DNA of 64,000 nucleotides from Blautia schinkii (lineage in GTDB: Bacteria > Bacillota > Clostridia > Lachnospirales > Lachnospiraceae). Position numbers and translations under genes: made by a program. The DNA lies in assembly GCF_013304825.1 (NCBI RefSeq), contig NZ_JAAWUO010000016.1:1-64000 (forward strand). Direction: 5' to 3'. Below are positions 17,876-26,164 of this stretch, piece after piece. How positions within the stretch are numbered: the stretch's first letter is position 1; each line of letters begins with the position of its first letter. A model generated the notes under the pieces. That model ran no database searches and had not been told where the DNA came from. It was given only the letters and a program-made list of their open reading frames with translations.

Positions 17876-17913
17876 TCAAAAAAAATATAGTGGCACATTC
17901 ACTGTACCACTAT
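17876..17913 (-). terminator. Terminator of the replication gene
   Basis: ATAGTGG and CCACTAT arms with an inner ACA/TGT pairing are followed on the minus strand by a run of eight T, a few bases after the stop codon of the primase gene. Confidence 0.88.
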
Positions 17914-17917
17914 CTTT

Positions 17918-19516
17918 CTATGCTCTTACAATTCCTCTGTAATATGTCTTTAACGCTGGATGACAAATTTTATTAACATCTCCACCTTTGTAATTCGGAT
18001 TGTACCAGTCTTCCAGCTTATAATCCCAAATCAAAGGTTCTGGTTTGTCCATTGTATTTCCTGGTCTATATTTTTTCGTCTTATCTTCACACATCCATTC
18101 AGGATATTCAGACAAGATATTCAAAACATCTCTAATAAATACCTGTGATGACTTTGTATCTTTATCACCAACATTTCTCTTGTACCATGCTTTATATAAA
18201 TCATACAGGAATGTAAACGGAACCAAGTCCCATGTAAGCTGTTCCATGATTTCATCCATAAACTGTCTTACAGGGTCATTGAATGACTTATACTCAGCCA
18301 GTGCGTTCTTACAAGCCTGTGGTGTAGAAAGTTCGTAATAATTCATATTCAGAACCTTATACAGAATATATTCCAGCACTTCTTTTCTCTTGAGATAATC
18401 CTGTTTGATGTACTTTCTTTCTGCTCCTGTAAAACACTTCGTAAACGGAATAAACAGCTGTCTACGGAAGAAAGAATCACTCTTATCTTTCACACGTGGC
18501 ATTTCGTTCAGACACTGTACCATAAAACCTTTAAACTGATATGGAATTGGTGTCTTGAACTTACGGTTAATCTGAATCACATCACCTGTAACAATCGCCT
18601 TTAAATTCGCAGCTTTATCAATATATGTACCTACATCGTTTTCATCCACAATGATTGCAACAGAATACAGCATAGGTTCCAACATGAAATCCTTTCCCAT
18701 GTTAGACAGTGAAATTGAACAATGTGAACCATCTCCCAACAAATTACGGAACATAGAGCACAATGTACCTTTACCATTGTTACCCGATTCACTGTAAAAC
18801 CATGCAGCCTTACCCCATGGTACGTTAGGTCTTACAACAGCTCCTGTTACTTCCCAAAGTGTATTGACAATCTCAGGGTCATCAGACAGCTCATTCATCC
18901 AACTTTCTACATCCCAGTCTGTACCATCATCATCATTATGGATAGTGATGTTCTGAGCCATCGAGTTGTAATCAATCCTTGATTTACTCATAAAGACTAA
19001 ATCTGGTGTAAATGGTAAGAGCTGCTTTGTATCATAATCGAAAATACCATTGTTGACAGCAATTAAATTTGGCTCTCTGCAAGGCTGTACACGTGGTGCA
19101 AAACTTCTGATATTATTAAACACCTCATCCAGTTCTCTTAACGTAGTACCATAATAATACTCTCGTGCAAGTTTGAAAAATGCCTTATCATCAGTAACAT
19201 AAATACCTTCATCTTTTCCTTCTGTCTGATAAAGACCGAGCAATGTCAAATCTGCATCGCAATTTGTGCTACCTGTTTCAATAGCTACAACTGGATGTAA
19301 TGCAACGATAATATCTCCAATCTGAGCCGGAATCAATCTGTCAGGAACCTTCCATTTTGCATCTCGCTGTACTACTGAATTGTGAATATCAAACTGATTT
19401 TTAATATTCAACAAAATACTGGCAGCAACTTCCTTCGGTTCAGGTAAATTCGATTTATCTACCGATGCTAAATATTCATGTGTAACTTCTCTAATAATTG
19501 AATCTCTTGTGTCCAT
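17918..19516 (-). CDS. P4-type plasmid replication protein (SF3 helicase)
   Basis: A 532-residue protein of the phage/plasmid primase-helicase group (P4/D5 type). The helicase Walker A is SESGNNGKGT near residues 242-251, with a following acidic strand VAIIVDEND and the arginine-containing block FFRRQLFIPF near 376-385, all typical of superfamily 3 helicases. The N-terminal 190 residues correspond to the D5-type region; I see no clear primase catalytic motif there, so priming may come from the host. It probably opens the adjacent iteron origin. AAAGGACG precedes the ATG. It is the main replication gene of the integrated plasmid. Confidence 0.85.
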   Translation of the reverse strand: MDTRDSIIREVTHEYLASVDKSNLPEPKEVAASILLNIKNQFDIHNSVVQRDAKWKVPDRLIPAQIGDIIVALHPVVAIETGSTNCDADLTLLGLYQTEGKDEGIYVTDDKAFFKLAREYYYGTTLRELDEVFNNIRSFAPRVQPCREPNLIAVNNGIFDYDTKQLLPFTPDLVFMSKSRIDYNSMAQNITIHNDDDGTDWDVESWMNELSDDPEIVNTLWEVTGAVVRPNVPWGKAAWFYSESGNNGKGTLCSMFRNLLGDGSHCSISLSNMGKDFMLEPMLYSVAIIVDENDVGTYIDKAANLKAIVTGDVIQINRKFKTPIPYQFKGFMVQCLNEMPRVKDKSDSFFRRQLFIPFTKCFTGAERKYIKQDYLKRKEVLEYILYKVLNMNYYELSTPQACKNALAEYKSFNDPVRQFMDEIMEQLTWDLVPFTFLYDLYKAWYKRNVGDKDTKSSQVFIRDVLNILSEYPEWMCEDKTKKYRPGNTMDKPEPLIWDYKLEDWYNPNYKGGDVNKICHPALKTYYRGIVRA

Positions 19517-19583
19517 AAATTAACACGTCCTTTCTTAATTAAAACTTTATTTCATGATTTCATGAAATTTTGCAACGTTTTTC

Positions 19584-19612
19584 TTGAAGTTCGTGCCAAT
19601 TTATGCTAAGAT
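19584..19612 (+). promoter_or_regulatory. Predicted promoter of a plus-strand small RNA
   Basis: TTGAAG (19584-19589), a 17-bp spacer and TAAGAT (19607-19612) face away from the replication gene, towards the small RNA terminator at 19661-19697. Confidence 0.55.
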
Positions 19613-19656
19613 TAACTCATAAATCAAAGGAATATAGAAGTTTTGGTACGAACTTC
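19586..19656. repeat. 14-bp inverted repeat between replication gene and small RNA
   Basis: GAAGTTCGTGCCAA (19586-19599) and TTGGTACGAACTTC (19643-19656) are reverse complements at 13 of 14 positions. The left arm overlaps the -35 box of the predicted small RNA promoter, so this could be an operator for the replication or excisionase-like protein. Confidence 0.65.
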
Positions 19657-19697
19657 TTGATAGCAACAGTGATTCCCGTCACAGTTGCTATTTTTTT
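19619..19697 (+). ncRNA. Predicted 80-nt plasmid small RNA
   Basis: On the plus strand, opposite to all genes of element 2, a promoter is followed by two hairpins. The first is AGAAGTT/AACTTCT (19636-19657). The second is TAGCAAC..GTGA/TCAC..GTTGCTA (19661-19690) followed by seven T, a strong intrinsic terminator with no plus-strand gene to serve. The unit lies between the replication gene and the excisionase-like gene, a typical place for a copy-number or excision regulator. It is a prediction from sequence; no known RNA family is recognised. Confidence 0.5.
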
Positions 19698-19708
19698 ATT
19701 CTATTTTT

Positions 19709-19924
19709 TTAAATATAACCTTTTTCTTCAATCCACTGTTCAAAAGCTGCTCTATCAATCATAACTTTCCCTTGCTTTCCAACAGTGATATAGGCTGTAA
19801 ATTCCCCATCCTTCTTAATCTGTTTCATTCTATTTAAGCCAATTCCCATGTACTGACCCATCTCTTTCATGGACAAATATTTTCTTTCAGAATATGGTAA
19901 AGGATTATTTGCTGTTCTTGACAT
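19709..19924 (-). CDS. Excisionase-like small HTH protein
   Basis: A 71-residue protein with a MerR/excisionase-type helix-turn-helix (KYLSMKEMGQYMGIGLNRMKQI) followed by a short strand pair and the ending FEQWIEEKGYI, the usual pattern of excisionase-family DNA-binding proteins in Firmicute elements. An AGGAGG site precedes the ATG. It is the first gene inside element 2 next to the rlmD junction, a position where recombination directionality factors are often found. It could steer the large recombinase towards excision, or regulate the replication gene downstream on the same strand. Confidence 0.75.
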   Translation of the reverse strand: MSRTANNPLPYSERKYLSMKEMGQYMGIGLNRMKQIKKDGEFTAYITVGKQGKVMIDRAAFEQWIEEKGYI

Positions 19925-20091
19925 ATCTTAAAGACCTCCTATTTTTTGCTGTATTTACAAGCATCTTACCTGTTTAGGCTAAGTTTAGCATATAAAATTT
20001 TGCATTGCAAGATATTCCTACACAAGAGAAACACGTTTTTCGCAAATCTGTTCATTTATCAGGCTTTTTAGCTCAAAAAAATTTTTTTCAC

Positions 20092-20134
20092 ACATACAAA
20101 AAAAGAGAAGACAGAAACAATCTCCATCTTCTCT
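20092..20134 (-). terminator. Terminator after rlmD
   Basis: AGAGAAGA and TCTTCTCT pair around a 15-base loop and are followed on the minus strand by seven T. It lies inside element 2, so the element supplies rlmD with both its stop codon and its terminator. Confidence 0.85.
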
Positions 20135-20159
20135 CATAATTTTTATACTGTATTACAAT

Positions 20160-21809
20160 TTATATCATCCTGAAATGCTTAAATGCTTCCATAATCAGCT
20201 CACGCTTTTCATCAGGACATTGTGGCACCTTGTGCCCTTCTGCACCTGTATTATAGTTCTCTCGCTTCTCAAATCCGCATGAATCTTTCACCTGTGCAAT
20301 ATACAGATTCGATACAGAAACATTATACTGTTCCTTTATCCATGATTTTATCTCTGCATACGTTGCTGAACCCTTTGTATTACGCATATATTCGTTATCT
20401 TTAGGCTCATAATCAACATACTCATATTCAATATTTCTATCATCGACCATTTTCCTACCCAAAAGGACTACCGTCTCCACATGTGTGCTCTGCGGAAACA
20501 TATCAGTAGTAGATACCCGTTTCAACTCATACTCCTCTGCACAAAGTATCTTCAGATCCCTGGCCAATGTCGCACTGTCGCAGCTTACATATACAACTCT
20601 CTCCGGTTTCATCTTAAGTATCGTATTCAACAGTGCTTCATCACAGCCCTTTCGCGGCGGATCTACCACGATAACATCTGCGTAGATACCGTTCTTGTCA
20701 TATTCTCTCGGCAATACTTCTTCTGCCTTTCCAACAAAGAACTCCACATTCTCAATTCCGTTGATCTTCGCATTTTCTCTTGCGTTGTCAATGGCCTGTG
20801 GAACGATCTCCACACCGCGGACAAATTTTGCTCTCTGTGCCAGGAACAGAGAGATGGTTCCGATTCCGCAGTACAAATCCCAGACAGTTTCATTTCCGGT
20901 AAGGCCTGCATATTCCAGAGCTTTTCCATACAGTTTTTCGGTCTGGATAGGATTGACCTGGAAAAAGGACAGCGGAGAAATCTGATATGATACATTTCCA
21001 ATACTGTCCGTTATATAGGACTGTCCCCAGAGAAGGCGAAGCTGGTTTCCCAGAATCACATTATTACGTTTCTTATTTACATTAATAGTAATACTGGTCA
21101 TTCCCGGAATTTCACAAAGAGACTCCACCAGAGCTTTTTCCGCAGGAAGCTTATCTCCATTGAGAATCAGGCAGACCATGATCTGATCTGTATGGAATCC
21201 ATAGCGAATCATAATGTGACGCACAAGGCCTTTGCCAGTGGTCTCATCATAAGGCTGAATATGATACTTTTCCATATGTCCAATTACACAGTCCAAAACA
21301 TCTTTATTCTGTTTTACACCCAAGATACAATCCCGGTTCTCAATAATAGAATGCGTTCTTCCTGCGTAAAAACCGGTAATGATCTTTCCGTCTTTATTTT
21401 TTCCTACGGGGAACTGAGCTTTGTTGCGGTAATGGTATGGTTCTTCCATTCCCATGATCGGTTCCATTTCAAGATCTTTAAAACCTCCGATCCGCTCCAG
21501 ATGACCGCGAACCTTTTTCTCCTTAAATTTCAGCTGTTCTTCATAAGACAGTGCCTGGATCTGGCAGCCGCCACATTGACGTGCTATGGAGCAGGCTGGT
21601 TTCACACGGTATGGGGACGGTGTGATCACCTCCATCAGACGGCCATAGCCGTAGTTCTTTTTTGCCTTGATGATCTTAGCTTTGATCCTGTCACCGATCA
21701 CGGCATCTTTCACAAAAACGGTGAAGCCATCGGCTTTCCCGATACCTTCACCGTCAACTCCGCAATCTTCTATATCCAGGGTTAATATATCATTTTTACG
21801 GAATTCCAT
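20160..21809 (-). CDS. rlmD: 23S rRNA (uracil-1939-C5)-methyltransferase with an element-supplied tail
   Basis: Methylates a uracil of 23S rRNA using S-adenosylmethionine. Visible parts are a TRAM RNA-binding domain (1-60), a [4Fe-4S] set of cysteines (73, 79, 82, 161), the cofactor loop DLYCGIGT, the nucleophile Cys410 in VSCDSATLARDL and the catalytic-base Glu445 in HVET. Ordinary RlmD proteins end a few residues after this motif (about 450 in all). This one runs to 549, with about 98 added residues of the same family as the tails at 774-1103 and at the end of the recombinase. The tail lies in element 2, so the gene is a host-element chimera in which all catalytic residues stay on the host side. 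It starts 4 bp after yhaM and is probably co-transcribed with it. AGGAGAT precedes the ATG. Confidence 0.93.
   Translation of the reverse strand: MEFRKNDILTLDIEDCGVDGEGIGKADGFTVFVKDAVIGDRIKAKIIKAKKNYGYGRLMEVITPSPYRVKPACSIARQCGGCQIQALSYEEQLKFKEKKVRGHLERIGGFKDLEMEPIMGMEEPYHYRNKAQFPVGKNKDGKIITGFYAGRTHSIIENRDCILGVKQNKDVLDCVIGHMEKYHIQPYDETTGKGLVRHIMIRYGFHTDQIMVCLILNGDKLPAEKALVESLCEIPGMTSITINVNKKRNNVILGNQLRLLWGQSYITDSIGNVSYQISPLSFFQVNPIQTEKLYGKALEYAGLTGNETVWDLYCGIGTISLFLAQRAKFVRGVEIVPQAIDNARENAKINGIENVEFFVGKAEEVLPREYDKNGIYADVIVVDPPRKGCDEALLNTILKMKPERVVYVSCDSATLARDLKILCAEEYELKRVSTTDMFPQSTHVETVVLLGRKMVDDRNIEYEYVDYEPKDNEYMRNTKGSATYAEIKSWIKEQYNVSVSNLYIAQVKDSCGFEKRENYNTGAEGHKVPQCPDEKRELIMEAFKHFRMI
20458..20483 (-). 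other. Recombination-site-like sequence A in rlmD
   Basis: Codes H-V-E-T-V-V-L-L-G, residues 443-451 of RlmD. It marks the point where the host gene gives way to element 2. The rlmD (rumA) 3' end is a known insertion hotspot for integrative elements in Firmicutes (general knowledge). The exact crossover is not determined. Confidence 0.6.
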
Positions 21810-21812
21810 TAA

Positions 21813-22760
21813 TTAAATATCTCCTGTTCTTCTTAAATTGGACTCAAAAAAACGGTTGTAGCCAAGCCATTCTTTTTTTCCTTTGTCTGCATGGAAGATC
21901 TCTGTCAGCGTCTCCATTCTTGCATCTGTATTATCTGCAAGATTCAAAGCAACTGCCTCTGCAAGTGCAGGTTTTTTCGGAGATCCGTACTCCAGCTCAC
22001 CATGATGGGCAAGGATACAATGGATCACCTGATTCTCAATCTTCTCCGGAAAATCCGGAATTTCTTTTACCAGGTCGTGTACCATCTGTGCTCCAATCAT
22101 AATATGTCCCAGAAGCTGTCCCTCATCTGTATAATCATTCATCGGAAAAGCAGAAAGCTCCCTGGTTTTTCCAACATCATGAAGAAGTGCTGTTGTGATC
22201 AGAAGATCTCTATTCAACAGAGGATACGCATTCGCCATATAGTCGCAGAGACGTGTCACTCCAAGAGTATGCTCCATCAGACCGCCGATGAATCCGTGAT
22301 GCACAGTTTTCGCTGCTGAATGTCCCTCGAACACTTTCATAAATTCCTTATCTTCTACAAAAAGCTTCTTCAGAAGCTGGGAAAGATACGGATTCTTCAC
22401 ACTGTCGATCAATGCATGAAGCTGGCTCTGCATATCGTCCACGCTGTTCTCGCTGACCGGAAGATAGTCTGCCGGGTCATATTCACCCTCTCCTGCCTTG
22501 CGCGCTCTCTTGATATTCAGCTGCATAGCACCTGCAAAGCTTGTCACATCTCCCATGATCTCAATATAATCTAGGGCATCAAAATCATCGATTCCCAGGG
22601 AATTCGGATCCCAGATCTTACCATCGATCACACCTGTTTTATCCTGAAGGATCAGATTCTCATAGGGCTTGCCGTTCTTGGTGGTAGCCGGCTGTTTCTG
22701 TTTGCAGAGATAGATCCCGTTTACTCTGTCTCCCTCATGTAACTCATTTAAAAAACGCAT
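21813..22760 (-). CDS. yhaM: YhaM-type 3'-5' exoribonuclease (OB fold plus HD domain)
   Basis: A 315-residue protein with an N-terminal OB-fold nucleic-acid-binding domain (about 10-95) and an HD metal-dependent hydrolase domain with His155, His164 and LLHDVGKT (His194, Asp195), followed by HCILAHHGELEYGSP. This is the layout of YhaM, which trims RNA or DNA 3' ends in Gram-positive bacteria. rlmD follows after 4 bp, so both probably share a promoter in the gap shared with mutS2. It marks the intact host side of the rlmD insertion. The family is well supported by length and motifs; substrate preference is not visible. Confidence 0.9.
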   Translation of the reverse strand: MRFLNELHEGDRVNGIYLCKQKQPATTKNGKPYENLILQDKTGVIDGKIWDPNSLGIDDFDALDYIEIMGDVTSFAGAMQLNIKRARKAGEGEYDPADYLPVSENSVDDMQSQLHALIDSVKNPYLSQLLKKLFVEDKEFMKVFEGHSAAKTVHHGFIGGLMEHTLGVTRLCDYMANAYPLLNRDLLITTALLHDVGKTRELSAFPMNDYTDEGQLLGHIMIGAQMVHDLVKEIPDFPEKIENQVIHCILAHHGELEYGSPKKPALAEAVALNLADNTDARMETLTEIFHADKGKKEWLGYNRFFESNLRRTGDI

Positions 22761-23066
22761 AAAATCTTTGCCTTTCTATTCACACTTTATTTTTTTACAC
22801 TATTCAGAGCAGCTATCCTTTACGCTCATAGCCTTACTCCAAAACACACTTTTTAACCATAAGCCGGTAATTCCTTCCGGTTCGCTCCGCAAGTCATATC
22901 ATGCTTCCGGCGCATTTTGGCTTTATTTAGTATCATAACACATTTTACTTTCCTTTGCTACGGAAATCATGTAAAATAGGAAACGAAGTGTTTTTTTGTA
23001 TACCCTGTATCACACAGAAAAACACGGAATCAACAGAAGTAACAAAAAGGAGTAACAATAGCAACA
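22761..23066. other. Divergent intergenic region between yhaM and mutS2
   Basis: Must contain the promoters for yhaM-rlmD (leftward) and mutS2 (rightward); none was clear enough to assign. An imperfect inverted repeat lies at about 22859-22926, with ATAAGCCGG on the left and CCGG and TTGGCTTTAT on the right. It could be a structured leader or a leftover terminator. Confidence 0.4.
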
Positions 23067-25448
23067 ATGAACAAAAAAGCATACAAAGCACTTGAATACT
23101 ATAAAATCATAGATCTGCTCACAGACAAGGCCTCTTCCCCAATGGGAAAAGATCTCTGCAGGAAGCTTACCCCTTCCACGGATATCGAAGAGATCCGTTC
23201 CATGCAGCTGCAGACTCACGATGCACTTGCCCGCCTCTTTAAAAAAGGCAGCATTTCCTTTGGCAGTGTCAAAGATATCCGCGGCACCCTGAAGCGTCTT
23301 ACTATAGGCAGTTCCTTAAATGCGCCGGAACTTCTCTCTGTGTGCAGCCTTCTGGAAAATACCGGCCGTGTAAAAGCTTATTCCAGAAGCGACCGCGATG
23401 ACGGAATGACCGATTCCCTTGACGGCATGTTCTCAGCCCTAGAACCATTGACACCGCTTAGCACGGAGATCCGACGCTGTATCCTTTCCGAAGATGAGAT
23501 CAGTGACGATGCCAGCAGCACTCTCCGTCAGATCCGCCGCAGCATCAAGATCACCAACGACCGCATCCATTCCCAGCTTTCCTCTCTGGTTGCAGGAAGC
23601 GCAAGGAATTATCTTCAGGATTCTGTTATCACCATGCGAGATGGTCGCTACTGTATCCCGGTAAAAGCTGAGTACAAAGGCCAGGTTCCAGGTATGATAC
23701 ACGATCAGTCAGCAACAGGTTCCACTCTTTTCATTGAACCCATGGCCGTTGTCAAACTGAACAATGACATCCGTGAACTGGAGCTGAAAGAACAGAAAGA
23801 GATCGAAGTGATCCTTGCAGACTTAAGCCAGAAGGTAGCCGCAGAACTGGAAGCAATCCATGCAGACCTTTCCATCATGGTCCAGCTGGACTTTATTTTT
23901 GCCAGAGCTGCTCTTGCCATGGATATGAATGCCAGCGAACCCATCTTTAATACCGAAGGACGCATCCGTCTCCGTCAGGCCCGCCACCCGCTTATTGACA
24001 AAAAGAAAGCCGTTCCCATTGACATTCGCCTTGGAGATGAATTTGACCTCCTTGTTGTCACAGGACCGAACACCGGCGGTAAAACTGTCTCCCTGAAAAC
24101 CGTGGGTCTTCTCACTCTCATGGGTCAGGCAGGTCTTCATATCCCGGCACTGGACCGCTCCGAACTTGCACTTTTCCGCGAAGTTTACGCAGATATCGGT
24201 GATGAGCAGAGCATCGAGCAGTCATTAAGCACCTTCTCCTCACACATGACAAACGTAGTCTCCTTCCTCAAGTCCGCAGATCAGGACTCCCTTGTCCTCT
24301 TTGATGAGCTTGGCGCAGGAACAGACCCGACAGAAGGTGCAGCACTGGCCATTGCAATTCTTTCCCATCTTCATGAACAGGGAATCCGCACCATGGCCAC
24401 CACCCATTACAGCGAACTGAAAATTTACGCGCTTTCCACTCCAGGCGTAGAAAATGCCTGCTGCGAATTTGATGTGGAAACCTTACGTCCAACCTATCGC
24501 CTTCTCATCGGTGTCCCTGGAAAAAGTAATGCTTTCGCCATTTCTTCCAAACTGGGACTTCCTGATTTTATCATTGATAAGGCAAAAGAGCAGATCAGTG
24601 AGCAGGATGAATCCTTCGAGGATGTTCTGACTTCTCTGGAGCAGAGCCGTGTCACCATTGAAAATGAGCGCGCAGAGATCGCCCGCTATAAAGAACAGGT
24701 AGCTGAACTTAAGAAATCCCTCCAGGAAAAAGAAGAAAAACTGGATGAACGCAAAGAACGCATCCTCCGTGAAGCCAACGAACAGGCACACGCGATTCTC
24801 CGCGATACCAAAGAATACGCAGATCAGACCATGAAGCTTTTCCATAAATTCCAGAAAGATCACGTGGATACAGCCTCTGTGGAAAAAGAACGACAGAACT
24901 TGAAGAAGCGTATGTCAAAAGCAGAAAAAGGCATGTCTTCCAAACAGCAGAAACAGAAACCAACGAAGCTGCTGAAGCCATCCGATCTTTCTCTTGGAGA
25001 TACTGTAAAAGTCTTAAGCCTGAATCTCAAGGGAACAGTTTCCAGCCATCCGGATTCCAAAGGATATCTCTTTGTACAGATGGGCATCATCCGTTCCAAA
25101 GTACATATCTCTGACCTGGAGCTTGTGGATGAACCTGTGATCACCACCCCGTCCATGCAGCGTACAGGCGCAGGAAAAATCCGCATGTCAAAAGCAGCCA
25201 GCATTTCCACTGAGATCAATCTCCTGGGAAAAACCGTTGACGAAGCTGTTGCAGAACTGGACAAATATCTGGATGATGCTTACATTGCACATATGAAGTC
25301 TGTCCGCATTGTGCATGGCAAAGGTACCGGCGCGCTGCGCAAAGGTGTCCACAATTACCTGAAACGCCAGAAACATGTAGCTTCCTTCCGTCTCGGTGAA
25401 TTCGGAGAAGGCGATGCCGGTGTAACCATCGTAGAATTCAAGAAATAA
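23067..25448 (+). CDS. mutS2: MutS2 family protein
   Basis: A 793-residue MutS2 with a helical clamp/lever region, an ABC-type ATPase with Walker A GPNTGGKT (about 332-339), Walker B LVLFDELGAGTDPTEGAAL, a charged coiled coil (about 515-650) and a C-terminal Smr nuclease domain with VRIVHGKGTGALR. MutS2 lacks the mismatch-binding domains of MutS. In Firmicutes it acts on collided ribosomes and on recombination intermediates (family knowledge). AAAAAGGAGT precedes the ATG. A two-component system follows after 17 bp and may be co-transcribed. All domains look intact. Confidence 0.96.
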   Translation: MNKKAYKALEYYKIIDLLTDKASSPMGKDLCRKLTPSTDIEEIRSMQLQTHDALARLFKKGSISFGSVKDIRGTLKRLTIGSSLNAPELLSVCSLLENTGRVKAYSRSDRDDGMTDSLDGMFSALEPLTPLSTEIRRCILSEDEISDDASSTLRQIRRSIKITNDRIHSQLSSLVAGSARNYLQDSVITMRDGRYCIPVKAEYKGQVPGMIHDQSATGSTLFIEPMAVVKLNNDIRELELKEQKEIEVILADLSQKVAAELEAIHADLSIMVQLDFIFARAALAMDMNASEPIFNTEGRIRLRQARHPLIDKKKAVPIDIRLGDEFDLLVVTGPNTGGKTVSLKTVGLLTLMGQAGLHIPALDRSELALFREVYADIGDEQSIEQSLSTFSSHMTNVVSFLKSADQDSLVLFDELGAGTDPTEGAALAIAILSHLHEQGIRTMATTHYSELKIYALSTPGVENACCEFDVETLRPTYRLLIGVPGKSNAFAISSKLGLPDFIIDKAKEQISEQDESFEDVLTSLEQSRVTIENERAEIARYKEQVAELKKSLQEKEEKLDERKERILREANEQAHAILRDTKEYADQTMKLFHKFQKDHVDTASVEKERQNLKKRMSKAEKGMSSKQQKQKPTKLLKPSDLSLGDTVKVLSLNLKGTVSSHPDSKGYLFVQMGIIRSKVHISDLELVDEPVITTPSMQRTGAGKIRMSKAASISTEINLLGKTVDEAVAELDKYLDDAYIAHMKSVRIVHGKGTGALRKGVHNYLKRQKHVASFRLGEFGEGDAGVTIVEFKK

Positions 25449-25465
25449 AAAAGGAGCTGAAACTA

Positions 25466-26164
25466 ATGGCTACAAAACAGAAAATCCTCATTGTTGACGA
25501 TGACAATAATATTGCAGAGCTGGTAGCTCTCTACCTTACAAAAGAATGCTTTGAGACTAAAATCGTAAATGATGGCGAGGAAGCCCTGAAGCAGTTCCAT
25601 ATTTTTCACCCGGATCTGATCCTTCTGGATCTGATGCTTCCGGGAATCGACGGATATCAGGTATGTCGTGAGATCCGCCATACCTCCGATGTACCGATCA
25701 TCATGCTCTCCGCAAAAGGAGAGACTTTTGACAAAGTTCTCGGCCTTGAGCTTGGAGCTGACGACTACATTATCAAACCATTTGATTCCAAGGAACTGGT
25801 GGCACGTGTCCGCGCAGTGCTCCGCAGATTCCATGTGAAATCTCCATCTTCTGCTCCGAAAGAAAAATGTGTTTCCTACCCGGATCTGGTGATCAACCTC
25901 ACCAATTATTCAGTAACATATATGGGACACCAGATAGATATGCCTCCAAAAGAACTGGAACTTCTTTATTTCCTGGCTTCTTCTCCGAATCAGGTTTTTA
26001 CAAGGGAGCAGCTTCTGGATCATATCTGGGGATATGAATACATCGGCGACACCCGCACCGTAGACGTACATATCAAACGTCTCCGCGAAAAGATCAAGGA
26101 TAATCCAAACTGGTCACTTTCCACAGTCTGGGGCATCGGCTACAAATTCGAGGTAAAGGCCTGA
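25466..26164 (+). CDS. OmpR-family response regulator
   Basis: A 232-residue regulator with a receiver domain (VDDD at 10-13, phosphorylation site Asp55 in LLDLMLPG, Lys near PFDSKELVAR) and a winged-helix DNA-binding domain (about 130-232, with LLDHIWGYEYIGDTRTVDVH and a closing GIGYKFE). It is encoded 17 bp after mutS2 with an AAAAAGGAG site. The last base of its stop codon is the first base of the sensor kinase start codon, so the two proteins are made as a coupled pair. The signal and target genes are not evident from the sequence; the overall type is PhoP/WalR-like. Confidence 0.93.
   Translation: MATKQKILIVDDDNNIAELVALYLTKECFETKIVNDGEEALKQFHIFHPDLILLDLMLPGIDGYQVCREIRHTSDVPIIMLSAKGETFDKVLGLELGADDYIIKPFDSKELVARVRAVLRRFHVKSPSSAPKEKCVSYPDLVINLTNYSVTYMGHQIDMPPKELELLYFLASSPNQVFTREQLLDHIWGYEYIGDTRTVDVHIKRLREKIKDNPNWSLSTVWGIGYKFEVKA

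Larger units (their letters stand above)
7815..20470. mobile_element. Element 2: plasmid integrated in the 3' end of rlmD
   Basis: About 12.7 kb from the HVETVVLL motif of rlmD to the equivalent motif in the recombinase. From right to left it holds an RlmD-type tail, an excisionase-like protein, a predicted small RNA, a primase/helicase replication gene, an iteron origin, parA with a ribbon-helix-helix partner, a two-gene restriction-modification system, a small charged protein, a candidate oriT, a relaxase, a candidate res site with resolvase, and the large recombinase. All genes lie on the minus strand. The full set of replication, partition and mobilisation functions indicates a plasmid that can integrate and probably replicate when excised. 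No conjugation machinery is present, so it would need a helper for transfer. Confidence 0.75.

Noticed and set aside
22859-22926. Riboswitch in the yhaM-mutS2 gap
   Set aside because: An imperfect inverted repeat is visible, but no conserved aptamer pattern could be recognised.
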